Made by a program: the position numbers and the translations under genes. Positions 9,781 to 17,463 of a stretch of DNA of 64,000 bases are shown here, piece by piece. How positions within the stretch are numbered: the stretch's first letter is position 1; the number at the start of each line of letters is the position of its first letter. This DNA comes from Gammaproteobacteria bacterium (lineage in GTDB: Bacteria; Pseudomonadota; Gammaproteobacteria; SURF-13): NCBI GenBank assembly GCA_030680605.1, contig JAUXUQ010000010.1, forward strand, positions 1 to 64,000. Direction: 5' to 3'. The notes beneath the pieces are model-generated. The model was not told where the DNA came from. It searched no databases and worked only from the letters and a program-made list of their open reading frames with translations.

Positions 9781-9819
9781 GGCAGGGGACTTCCATTAAT
9801 ACTGATCGCACACATACTA

Positions 9820-9833
9820 GGGGGCTAGCCCCC
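9820..9833. repeat. Perfect 14-bp palindrome between yicC and rph
   Basis: GGGGGCTAGCCCCC is a perfect inverted repeat in the 135-bp divergent region. It could be an operator or a chance hairpin; no T-tract follows it. A possible extended -10 (TGTGCTAGGCT, ending at 9883) for rph lies downstream but no convincing -35 was seen. Confidence 0.4.
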
Positions 9834-9915
9834 ATTGTGCAACCAGGCGGCAGGCTGCGTCGCAACCGCCAGTGTGCTAGGCTACGCGCCTTCCCACTGA
9901 AGTAAAGGATATCCC

Positions 9916-10650
9916 ATGCGCCCCAGCGGACGCGAAGCCTCCGATCTGCGCACCATTAAATTCACCCGCCGTTATACCAAGCACGCCGAGGGCTCGGTGC
10001 TGGTGGAGTTTGGCGATACCCGCGTGTTGTGCAACGTGAGCGTGGAAGAGCGGGTGCCGCAGTTTCTCAAGGGCAAGGGACAGGGCTGGGTGACGGCCGA
10101 ATACGGCATGCTGCCGCGCTCCACCGGCAAGCGCATGGATCGCGAAGCGGCGCGTGGCAAGCAGGCCGGGCGCACGCAGGAGATACAGCGCCTGATTGGA
10201 CGTTCGTTGCGGGCAGTAGTCGATCTCGCTGCCCTGGGGGAGCGCACGCTTGCCATCGACTGTGACGTGATCCAGGCTGACGGCGGCACGCGCACCGCCT
10301 CGATTACGGGGGCCTATGTTGCGCTGGTGGATGCCGTCGAGCACCTGCGCAAGAAAAAAGTCATCCGCCGCAGCCCGATACACGGCTTTGTCGCGTCGGT
10401 ATCGGTGGGCATTTATCAGGGCCAGCCGGTGCTTGACCTCGACTATATCGAAGACTCGGAGGCAGAGACCGACATGAACGTAGTAATGAACGACGCCGGC
10501 CATTTTATAGAATTGCAGGGCACCGCCGAAGGTCATGCCTTCCGCGGCGATGAACTGGCCGCCATGATCGATCTCGCGCGCGGCGGCATCACCGACCTGA
10601 TCACAAAGCAGAAGGCGGTGCTGAGTGAAACAGTGGCGAGCCGCCAGTAG
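9916..10650 (+). CDS. rph: Ribonuclease PH
   Basis: RNase PH is a phosphorolytic 3'-5' exoribonuclease that trims tRNA and rRNA 3' ends. The 244-residue protein begins [22 protein letters not shown]-like and carries [15 protein letters not shown] and the conserved [19 protein letters not shown] block. Its stop codon (TAG at 10648) falls inside a small inverted-repeat element, which supplies the last residues. rdgB follows 61 bp later. Confidence 0.96.
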   Translation: MRPSGREASDLRTIKFTRRYTKHAEGSVLVEFGDTRVLCNVSVEERVPQFLKGKGQGWVTAEYGMLPRSTGKRMDREAARGKQAGRTQEIQRLIGRSLRAVVDLAALGERTLAIDCDVIQADGGTRTASITGAYVALVDAVEHLRKKKVIRRSPIHGFVASVSVGIYQGQPVLDLDYIEDSEAETDMNVVMNDAGHFIELQGTAEGHAFRGDELAAMIDLARGGITDLITKQKAVLSETVASRQ

Positions 10651-10707
10651 CGAGTGGCCAGGTAAAAACATTTTACTCGCCCCTGGCGACTCGCCACTCG
10701 TCTCTGT
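10645..10707. repeat. CAGTAGCGAGT inverted-repeat element, copy A
   Basis: Imperfect inverted repeat between rph and rdgB. The left arm begins CAGTAGCGAGTGGCCAGG and the right arm reads CCTGGCGACTCGCCACTCG, followed by CTGTATTT just before the rdgB ATG. The 11-mer CAGTAGCGAGT recurs at 60768 and, inverted, at 48752. The element contains the rph stop codon. Confidence 0.6.
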
Positions 10708-10711
10708 ATTT

Positions 10712-11302
10712 ATGAAACGCATCGTCCTCGCCAGCAACAATCTCGGTAAACTGCGCGAGATACAGGCGCTGGCAGGCACGGCATTCGAGCTGTTGCCGCA
10801 GTCCGACTTCAGTGTCAGTGAGGCAGACGAAGCCGGCCTGAGCTTTGTTGAAAACGCCATCCTCAAGGCACGTCATGCCGCACGGCACACCGGTCTGCCC
10901 GCCCTCGCCGATGACTCCGGGCTGGAGGTGGATGCGCTGAACGGTGCGCCGGGCATCCACTCGGCGCGCTACGCCGGCCCCGATGCGAGCGATCGCGCCA
11001 ACCTGGACAAACTGCTGCACGATCTGGAGGGTACGCCGGAACATCTGCGACAGGCGCGCTTTCAGTGTGTCATGGTGTACCTGCGTCACGCGCTCGATCC
11101 CATGCCGGTCATTGCCCACGGCACGTGGGAGGGACGTATCCTGAGCGCGCCACAGGGTGATGGCGGCTTCGGCTACGACCCGGTATTTTTTGTGCCGACG
11201 CATCGCTGCTCCTCCGCCGAACTGCCAGCGGCGGTGAAGAATCAACTGAGCCACCGCGGCAAGGCACTGCGTAAATTGTTGGCGGATATCACCACCCTTT
11301 GA
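10712..11302 (+). CDS. rdgB: XTP/dITP diphosphatase (RdgB/HAM1)
   Basis: This pyrophosphatase removes non-canonical purine nucleotides (dITP, XTP) from the pool. The 196-residue protein starts MKRIVLASNNLGKLREI, with the S-x-N-x-x-K signature, and has DDSGLEVDALNGAPGIHSARY and GGFGYDPVF. The start at 10712 was chosen over the upstream open frame because it matches the family N-terminus. The stop overlaps the beginning of the hemW leader. Confidence 0.95.
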   Translation: MKRIVLASNNLGKLREIQALAGTAFELLPQSDFSVSEADEAGLSFVENAILKARHAARHTGLPALADDSGLEVDALNGAPGIHSARYAGPDASDRANLDKLLHDLEGTPEHLRQARFQCVMVYLRHALDPMPVIAHGTWEGRILSAPQGDGGFGYDPVFFVPTHRCSSAELPAAVKNQLSHRGKALRKLLADITTL

Positions 11303-11319
11303 ACTCACAGGCAGACCCC

Positions 11320-12486
11320 ATGTTTCATTTCACCACCCTGCCGCCACTCTCCTTATACATTCACCTGCCGTGGTGCGTGCGCAAATGCCCCTATTGCGAC
11401 TTCAATTCGCACGAAGGCGAGGTGCAGGAGCGGGCCTACATCGACGCGCTGGTGAACGATCTGGAGCAGGACCTGCCGCGCATCTGGGGCAGGCCGGTAG
11501 TCTCGGTGTTCATCGGTGGCGGCACGCCGAGCCTGTTTTCAGCCGAGGCGCTCGACCGCCTGCTGTGCGCGGTGCGGGCGCGGTTGCGGCTCTCGCCGCT
11601 GGCAGAGATTACGCTGGAGGCCAACCCCGGCAGCTCGGAGTATGCAAAATTCCGTGAGTTTCGCGCCCTCGGTATCAATCGTCTGTCCATTGGCGTGCAG
11701 AGCTTCGATGACGACAGCTTAAAAAAATTGGGGCGCATCCACGGCCGCAACGAGGCATTGCGCGCGGCAGAGGCCGCGCATGACGCCGGCTTTGAGAGCT
11801 TCAACCTCGACCTGATGTTCGGCCTGCCCGATCAAACGCTCAGGCAGGCTGAGAACGATGTCGCTACTGCGCTGGCGCTGGAGCCCGCACACCTCTCCTG
11901 TTATCAACTGACCCTCGAGCCCAACACGCTGTTCCACAAGCAGCCACCGCAACTGCCAAAAGAAGATGTGATCGCCGCGATGCAGGAGCGCGGTCAGGCG
12001 CGCATGGCCGAGCACGGCTTTCAGCAGTATGAAGTTTCCGCCTATGCGCGCGAGGGCGCTCGCTGCAAGCACAATCTCAACTACTGGCAGTTTGGGGATT
12101 ACCTGGGCATAGGTGCGGGCTCACACGGAAAAATTACCGATGCGCAAAAACAAAACATCACACGCATGTGGAAGCTTAAACAGCCACGCGATTACATGAA
12201 CAAGGCGGAGACACCTGAGCGTATCGGCGAAGAGAGCCTGCTTGCGCCCGCCGATGTCGCGTTTGAGTTCATGCTGAATGCGCTGAGGCTCACCGAAGGT
12301 TTTGCGCTGGGGTTGTTTACCGGGCACACCGGCTTGCCGCCCTCCTGCATTGAGAAACCTCTCGTGCTGGCCGAGGAGCAAGGCCTGATAGCGCGCGCCG
12401 CAGACCGTCTTTGTCCCACTGCCCAAGGGCAGCGTTATCTCAACGATTTGACGGGATTGTTTTTGCCGCCCGCCAACCCGCGCTGA
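11320..12486 (+). CDS. hemW: Radical SAM heme chaperone HemW
   Basis: HemW is a heme-binding radical-SAM relative of HemN, proposed to deliver heme to respiratory enzymes. The 388-residue protein has CVRKCPYCDF, giving the radical-SAM CxxxCxxC plus aromatic, the GGGTPS glycine-rich motif and GVQSFDD. The ATG at 11320 is preferred; a TTG at 11299 overlapping rdgB would add seven residues. HemN proper is larger and differs at the N-terminus, so HemW is the better name. Rightward rph-rdgB-hemW is a common gammaproteobacterial order. Confidence 0.92.
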   Translation: MFHFTTLPPLSLYIHLPWCVRKCPYCDFNSHEGEVQERAYIDALVNDLEQDLPRIWGRPVVSVFIGGGTPSLFSAEALDRLLCAVRARLRLSPLAEITLEANPGSSEYAKFREFRALGINRLSIGVQSFDDDSLKKLGRIHGRNEALRAAEAAHDAGFESFNLDLMFGLPDQTLRQAENDVATALALEPAHLSCYQLTLEPNTLFHKQPPQLPKEDVIAAMQERGQARMAEHGFQQYEVSAYAREGARCKHNLNYWQFGDYLGIGAGSHGKITDAQKQNITRMWKLKQPRDYMNKAETPERIGEESLLAPADVAFEFMLNALRLTEGFALGLFTGHTGLPPSCIEKPLVLAEEQGLIARAADRLCPTAQGQRYLNDLTGLFLPPANPR

Positions 12487-12694
12487 GTACGGCCAGCGGC
12501 GGTGCGTCATAAGTCCGTCACCTGTGCCGTGGTATGGTATTTTTTGATTAATGCGCCCGGCATTATTGCGTTTGCAAAGGGACGGCCGCAAAATCTGTCT
12601 GTCCTGCGCCCGCAGGTCAGACTGCCCACGGCAAGATCGAGAGCGCACCGGGATTCCTGCCCGGTTGAGGACATACAAGCATAGGAGGTGGCCC

Positions 12695-12916
12695 ATGCCT
12701 TCCAGCCATGAATCCGGTGTAGTGTCGCTCGCCGCCCGGGTGCTTATTGTCGCAGTACTCGTTGGGAGTGCCTTGCTGGCAATATTCAAATGGATATTCA
12801 CCCAGGTTGATGTCACAGAAGTGCTGACATTAATTGCGCTGTTTTCGCTGGTTGTCGCTGCCGCACTGAATGTAGCCTGGACACGGTGGAGGCGACGCCA
12901 GGGAGAGGGGCAATGA
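12695..12916 (+). CDS. Small two-helix membrane protein
   Basis: This 73-residue protein is preceded by a very strong ribosome site (TAGGAGGTG) eight bases from its ATG. It has two hydrophobic helices (about residues 12-33 and 42-62) and a basic C-terminus (WTRWRRRQGEGQ). No family is recognised. It overlaps the following lipoprotein gene by four bases, so the two are translationally coupled. The 208-bp region 12487-12694 upstream has no other visible gene. Confidence 0.65.
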   Translation: MPSSHESGVVSLAARVLIVAVLVGSALLAIFKWIFTQVDVTEVLTLIALFSLVVAAALNVAWTRWRRRQGEGQ

Positions 12917-13743
12917 GGCCGGCCACAACGCGCCTGTTACTGGCAATCATGGTATGTGTTGCCAGCCTTATTACTGCCTGCGAGCCCTCGCAAGAGGCGA
13001 AACGGACAGATGTGCCCGTCTCGGCACCACCGCCAGCAGCCAAAAACGGCAAGGCCGAGACTGCCAGGCCGCCCGCCATGGCAAACGGCCCTGTAACACC
13101 ACAGGTGCTCCACCATGCGTATGATCTCCTGGCCGCATTCGACAGTGAGCGCCCGGGGTACGCTGTGTACACCTACGTACTGTTCGGGCGCAGGGTGGGT
13201 GCGCAAGCCCCATCCTTGTCGCATGATGTGGCGCAACGCTACCAGGCCCTGCTGGCGGCTATCGAATCCTCAACCAGTACCGCCAGTGAGCTGGAAGCGG
13301 CCAATATCCCCAAAGATGAAACCAACCTGTTCAACATTCCCGCTATATCCACCGATGCCCCCCCTACCCTTGATAACTATGCCTCTGGTCTGGCCTTGCA
13401 ATACCGCAGCATGGCCCTGGGCGCCTTCCGGGATGAGGACAAATTCCGGGGGATGCTATCGCATGGCGCCGGCCCGTTTCTGATTTCCGTGCTGCGGCCG
13501 CTGAACCAGGTGAGGAGCCCGGAGCCGTTGTTGTTTGCCGATCTTTCCGCGCATAACCCTGCGGCCATGCGCGAGGTGGTTGCGGCCTACAAGCAACGCA
13601 TCAACCGCAGCCTGCCTGACCGGGTGGAGTCATTTGAGTCGCTGCGGCTTGATCTGTTGACGCTGATTCTGGATGCTGACAACCACGTCAAACTCGTCAA
13701 GGACGCCGTAGCCGACTGGCGTAACGCATTTCCAGAACAGTAA
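12913..13743 (+). CDS. Hypothetical lipoprotein
   Basis: The 276-residue protein begins with a short basic stretch, a hydrophobic core and the lipobox ITAC at about residue 21, so it should be lipidated and carried to the envelope. A Pro/Ala/Lys-rich linker is followed by a soluble, mostly helical domain. I recognise no enzymatic motif. Coupling with the small membrane protein before it suggests a common function in the envelope. Confidence 0.65.
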   Translation: MRPATTRLLLAIMVCVASLITACEPSQEAKRTDVPVSAPPPAAKNGKAETARPPAMANGPVTPQVLHHAYDLLAAFDSERPGYAVYTYVLFGRRVGAQAPSLSHDVAQRYQALLAAIESSTSTASELEAANIPKDETNLFNIPAISTDAPPTLDNYASGLALQYRSMALGAFRDEDKFRGMLSHGAGPFLISVLRPLNQVRSPEPLLFADLSAHNPAAMREVVAAYKQRINRSLPDRVESFESLRLDLLTLILDADNHVKLVKDAVADWRNAFPEQ

Positions 13744-13778
13744 CTGTCTACTCTACCGTGTAAATCGAGGAGCAGGCC

Positions 13779-13922
13779 ATGGAGAACACGCAGACCTGTA
13801 TCAATGATTTTTCCAGCCGCGTCAGGGAACGCTGATGGGTGGCGCCAGGGGGCAAAAAGCACCGTACCCGGTACAGCCCACCTGATCGCAAAGCATTGCA
13901 GGGCAAGTGTGAGGTGGTCTGA
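13779..13922 (+). pseudogene. Short ORF interrupted by an in-frame TGA
   Basis: After a GAGGAG ribosome site, an ATG at 13779 opens a frame of 48 codons with an in-frame TGA at 13833-13835 (codon 19). Beyond it the same frame runs on with a basic stretch (PGGKKHRTRYSPPDRKA) to a TGA at 13920. It may be a decayed small gene, or chance. Selenocysteine is not supported because no SECIS-like element was identified. The rest of the 253-bp gap to 13997 shows nothing else. Confidence 0.25.
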
Positions 13923-13996
13923 GCTTCTTGCCAGCGGTACAGGATGGTAGGCATGACGTCAGACCAAACAGCGCAGTCCAACCGAGGGAGGATCAC

Positions 13997-14452
13997 ATGC
14001 TAAAGAAGAGAAAGGCCGGCAAGGCAAAACCCCATGCGGACCGTAATGAACGCAAACTGATGGCGTTGGGACGCAAGTGGGAGAAGGTGCTGAAGGCGAG
14101 TGCTACCGATGCTGAGGCGCATATGCACCTGGCCCAAGAGCTCTATGATCTGGCCATTACCACCGAGGACGCCGAGCTCAGGATAGTGGAGCGCAGGCTG
14201 GACAAACCGAAGGCCAAGCCCTCCACCACCCGCTACAAACTTACAGACCCGCGCGCAGCACTGCATACGATGTTGCGGTTTTGCAATGTCTGGATTCCGA
14301 TGGGCCAATGGATTTGCCTGTTGCGCGGCTGCCCGCCCTGGAACCCGCCGGGTTCGCCTGCGGGCAAGTATTGCTTTCTCATCGGTTGCAGCATTAACGC
14401 CTGCCCCACGCCGGGGGCCGCAAGAACGCGCTGTGTTTATCTTTGCATCTAG
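13997..14452 (+). CDS. Hypothetical basic protein with Cys-rich tail
   Basis: A GGGAGGA ribosome site precedes the ATG at 13997. The first 100 or so residues are Lys/Arg-rich and helical (MLKKRKAGKAKPH, then ERKLMALGRKWEKVLKA). The last 45 residues are rich in Cys, Pro and Gly and look unlike the first part, so a frameshift near 14270 is possible. No known domain is recognised. Confidence 0.45.
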   Translation: MLKKRKAGKAKPHADRNERKLMALGRKWEKVLKASATDAEAHMHLAQELYDLAITTEDAELRIVERRLDKPKAKPSTTRYKLTDPRAALHTMLRFCNVWIPMGQWICLLRGCPPWNPPGSPAGKYCFLIGCSINACPTPGAARTRCVYLCI

Positions 14453-14466
14453 GCGATAACTGCATG

Positions 14467-14489
14467 CAGCGGCGCTAGTAGCGCCGCTG
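14467..14489. terminator. Hairpin at convergent gene ends
   Basis: CAGCGGCGCT (14467-14476) pairs perfectly with AGCGCCGCTG (14480-14489) around a three-base loop. It lies between the hypothetical gene ending at 14452 and the leftward holin-family gene, whose stop codon it overlaps. No T-tract follows on either strand, so terminator activity is uncertain. Confidence 0.35.
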
Positions 14490-14858
14490 GCGTGTGATGA
14501 TGACCTCCACCTGCCCGCGTGGGCCGATGAAGTACGACGCGAGCCAGCCGGTCACGCTTACCACAATTGATCCAAACAGCGCCGGCCAGAAACCCGCGAT
14601 GCTGAAGTTGTCGAACATCCACGCCACCAGACCCAGCATCGCCGCGTTGATGACCAGCAGAAACAATCCAAGCGTAAAGATGGTGGCAGGCAACGTGAGG
14701 ATAATCAGTACCGGCCGCACCACGGCATTGACGATACCCAGCAGCAGCGCCGCTCCGAGCAGGGTGCCTGCGCCACGCACCTCAATGCCGGGCACCAGCT
14801 CGGAGGCCAGCGCCAGGCCAAGTGCAACGATCAGCAGACGTAAGATGAGGCCGGCCAT
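14475..14858 (-). CDS. Phage holin family (YvlD-like) membrane protein
   Basis: The 127-residue protein has four hydrophobic helices and the pattern GAGTLLGAALLLGIVNAVVRP with LTLPATIFTLGLFLLVINA, typical of the Phage_holin_4_2 / YvlD family. These are usually chromosomal membrane proteins of unknown function rather than true lysis proteins, and no phage genes surround it. ATG codons at 14873 and 14915 are alternative starts; 14858 best matches the usual length. Confidence 0.75.
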   Translation of the reverse strand: MAGLILRLLIVALGLALASELVPGIEVRGAGTLLGAALLLGIVNAVVRPVLIILTLPATIFTLGLFLLVINAAMLGLVAWMFDNFSIAGFWPALFGSIVVSVTGWLASYFIGPRGQVEVIITRQRRY

Positions 14859-15010
14859 TGGGTATCTTCGCATATCCAATGCGGCTCCGGCAGGGTTTCC
14901 CGGAGCATATGCCACTTGCGGTGGAACAAAGTAAGGCGTTTAATCTGGCGTGTATGAGCCGATACGGCCTTCAGCGTGCAGCCGGTAGAACAATCATGAA
15001 GGGAGGAAAC

Positions 15011-15351
15011 ATGCGCAACACATGGCTGAATTACCGCTGGATGATGGCGCTGATACTAACGACCCCGCTCCTGAGTGGGCCCGCTTTGGCGGAGAGTCCG
15101 CAGGGGGCTGGGCAGACACAAGACATGACGACGTTGCAGCTGCACATCTCCGAGGATGGCAGCGCCATCGTAGACCAGAGCGGAAAAGAGGTGGCCCGTT
15201 TCAGCGAAGGCATGCGGGTCAATCCCGAACAACCCGGGCGCTATGCCAGCAGGGATGCATGCGCTGCACCATGGAGTGCATCATCTGGGAGGGCGAGCGC
15301 TGTGTGAAGGAGATTCAGTCCTGCACGTGGGATTTCGACTGTAAAAAATAA
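15011..15351 (+). pseudogene. Frameshifted secreted Cys-rich small protein
   Basis: A GGGAGGA site precedes the ATG at 15011, which opens a signal peptide ending in ALA. The first frame gives a plausible mature part (LQLHISEDGSAIVDQSGKEV) up to about 15250. Convincing coding then continues in the -1 frame, with CMRCTMECIIWEGERC and CTWDFDCKK, to the TAA at 15349. A single-base deletion around 15240-15265 would explain this. Repairing it yields a protein of about 113 residues with six or seven cysteines. Confidence 0.55.
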
Positions 15352-15382
15352 AGGTAATCAGGGCATGGATGCCGGGCGGCCG

Positions 15383-15805
15383 CTACTTGACGTCGACCAG
15401 CTCCACGTCAAAGATCAGCGTCGAGTTGGCCGGAATCGGCCCCCTGTCCTGCGTGCCGTAGGCCAGGTGCGGCGGAATAATCAGGGTGCGCTGGCCGCCG
15501 ACCTGCATGCCTTCGAGGCCCATGTCCCAGCCGCTGATGACGCGCCGGGTGCCCAGCACAAAGGTGATCGGCTGGCCGCGATCGAGCGAGCTGTCGAACT
15601 TGGTGCCGCGTTGCTTGGGAGCGGCCGCATCATACAGCCAGCCGGTGTAGTGCACCGAGACCTGCTTGCCTGCGCTGGCCTCGGCCCCTTCCCCCGCCCG
15701 CAGATCGATTTTGACCAGCTCCGTGGGTGCGGTGGGCGTCGGTTCGGCATAGGCCGTAATGCAGGCAGCGAGTGCTGCGAATGCCAGCAAGGTGCGAATG
15801 TTCAT
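15383..15805 (-). CDS. FKBP-type peptidyl-prolyl cis-trans isomerase, exported
   Basis: The 140-residue protein has a signal peptide (MNIRTLLAFAALAACITAYA) and a single FKBP domain with VSVHYTGWLYD, FDSSLDRGQPITFVLG, VISGWDMGLEGM and the C-terminal TLIFDVELVDV. It should catalyse proline isomerisation in periplasmic protein folding. The start at 15805 is preferred over the longer frame because it opens the signal peptide. It converges with the frameshifted gene upstream, 31 bp away. Confidence 0.9.
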   Translation of the reverse strand: MNIRTLLAFAALAACITAYAEPTPTAPTELVKIDLRAGEGAEASAGKQVSVHYTGWLYDAAAPKQRGTKFDSSLDRGQPITFVLGTRRVISGWDMGLEGMQVGGQRTLIIPPHLAYGTQDRGPIPANSTLIFDVELVDVK

Positions 15806-15950
15806 CAAGGCTCCATCGGGAAAGATTAAGGACTGTGCGGCAAGTATAACCCAGCCATGTCCGTTGGTTTGGCAGGTGCGGGCTGGCAATGCCCTTTTAA
15901 AGCTACCTATTGCAGATGGAGTAACACTCACCGCTCCCCTGTTACAGCTG

Positions 15951-17294
15951 TCAATTCTGCGTCAGCCTGCGCAAGCGCGCCTCCAGATTGGGCGGCGACA
16001 TGAACGTCAATATCTTTTTTCCTAATCGTCGCCTTACTAACAGTTCCTTGTCCGCGAGATCAAACAGGTCGGCGCGTGCTGTTGCATAGGCAACACTGTG
16101 GCTGGTCTGGTGTGATCGTATGGAGTACTCGGTGCCGGGGTGTCTGATGGCATGGCCAAGTAATGCAAGTTGACGATGATTAATGTCTCGAAAATTCTTA
16201 AGCATCTTTTGCACGACGCGCGTCTGCTCCATCTTTCTTTGAAGATATTTTTCCAGATCGGCAATTGCGCGAATGATTACATCAAGCTGGTGGATGATGA
16301 AATAAGTAAGATCGTTGTCGTCTGTCTCCGAGTGGAGATAGGACTCTCCATACTGAGCCGACGCCTCCTTGAGTATCCTGGATATGGATACAAATTCGAA
16401 CAGCCAGTAATCCTGGGCAAGCATGGACCAGTAGAATAATGCCCTTGCGGTTCGGCCATTGCCATCTATAAAGGGATGATCATAGGCCAGCCAGAAGTGC
16501 AGGATGATCGCCCTGATGATGGGGTGCACATATCCCTTTGTGTGGGTGACATCGTTTGCGAATTCACACATTTTAACCAGGCGGTCTGGCAGCTGGTTTG
16601 CAGGCGGCGGCGTGTGAAGAACCTGTTGGCTCGTATTGTCAATAACGCGCACTCTCTCCTCTCTGACATCCTGAAGTTTCCCGGCAGCGGCAGGGTCATC
16701 GAGTGTGTCTCTGGTCAGAACCTTGTGCAAATCCAGCACGGTTTCCGGCGTGAGTGCTGTGTTCTTCAGGCTGCGGATCTTGTTCATGGCCTCGAAATTG
16801 TTGAAGATCATCTGCTCGCTGGTATTCCGGGGCGTGGTTCCATTGCGCAGCATGTCCGCGGCGACCTGGCGCGTCGTCGAAGCACCTTCAAGCTGGCTGG
16901 ATGTAATCGCCTCCTCCACGAGTGAGTTAAAGATATAGCGGTCGCGTGTTTCTGGTGTGGTGATCTGTTCCGGCAACTCGATACGCCCGCCGCCCTTGCG
17001 GTCGATCAGATGGACTTTTTCCTGCACGATATCGGGCATCGTGAAGCTGAAGGGCTGACCGGCAATGTCCTTCAGCGGCAACGTGCGGTACATGCCCGAT
17101 CGCGCAAACTTCACGCCCAGCCACCACTCTTCATGGTTGAGGTCGCAGGGTGGCGTAAGATGCCGCAGCTTGTCCCAGTGCAGGTAGCGTCCTTTCGGGG
17201 CGGCGTTAATGCCGCATCTGATGATGTCCGGTAAGCGCGCTGCGTATTTGATGAAAAGCTCTGATCGTTGCTTGGGCCTTTGGGCGACTTTCAT
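15951..17294 (-). CDS. Fic family protein with C-terminal winged helix
   Basis: Fic enzymes transfer AMP (or another nucleotide moiety) to hydroxyl groups of target proteins. The 447-residue protein has the complete catalytic motif HPFIDGNGRTAR at about residue 273 and an N-terminal inhibitory motif SSQLEG (about 132-137) fitting (S/T)xxxE(G/N), so it is a self-inhibited class II Fic. The last 70 residues look like a winged helix-turn-helix. The ATG at 17294 is used rather than a TTG further up. The immediately upstream DNA is an operator array (17295-17429), so autoregulation is an attractive inference. Confidence 0.9.
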   Translation of the reverse strand: MKVAQRPKQRSELFIKYAARLPDIIRCGINAAPKGRYLHWDKLRHLTPPCDLNHEEWWLGVKFARSGMYRTLPLKDIAGQPFSFTMPDIVQEKVHLIDRKGGGRIELPEQITTPETRDRYIFNSLVEEAITSSQLEGASTTRQVAADMLRNGTTPRNTSEQMIFNNFEAMNKIRSLKNTALTPETVLDLHKVLTRDTLDDPAAAGKLQDVREERVRVIDNTSQQVLHTPPPANQLPDRLVKMCEFANDVTHTKGYVHPIIRAIILHFWLAYDHPFIDGNGRTARALFYWSMLAQDYWLFEFVSISRILKEASAQYGESYLHSETDDNDLTYFIIHQLDVIIRAIADLEKYLQRKMEQTRVVQKMLKNFRDINHRQLALLGHAIRHPGTEYSIRSHQTSHSVAYATARADLFDLADKELLVRRRLGKKILTFMSPPNLEARLRRLTQN

Positions 17295-17429
17295 ATTGAT
17301 TATCAATTCCCATAAAATTGATGATACTCAATCAATGATTTAAATTCAGTAATTGATAAATATACATCAATTTTCTAATTATTGATAATTCTGTATCAAT
17401 TTATCAAAAATATTGATCAATGTATTGAT
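17295..17429. promoter_or_regulatory. Array of ATTGAT dyads in the fic upstream region
   Basis: This AT-rich 135-bp stretch holds three exact dyads ATTGAT-N8-ATCAAT at 17317-17336, 17352-17371 and 17381-17400. A tight palindrome ATTGAT-T-ATCAAT abuts the fic start codon (17295-17307), and further hexamers lie at 17412-17417, 17416-17421 and 17424-17429. Identical half-sites with identical 8-bp spacing are the expected footprint of a dimeric DNA-binding protein. recQ ends at 17464 on the same strand, so this is most likely the fic control region. Confidence 0.75.
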
Positions 17430-17463
17430 TATAATAGAGATAAGTTGTATCGGGGTCATTATT

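Noticed and set aside
13833-13835. In-frame TGA as selenocysteine
   Set aside because: No SECIS-like hairpin was recognised just after the codon, and the neighbouring residues do not resemble known selenoproteins.
15240-15265. Programmed -1 frameshift in the Cys-rich protein gene
   Set aside because: No X-XXY-YYZ slippery site or downstream pseudoknot is visible, so a plain deletion or sequencing error is simpler.
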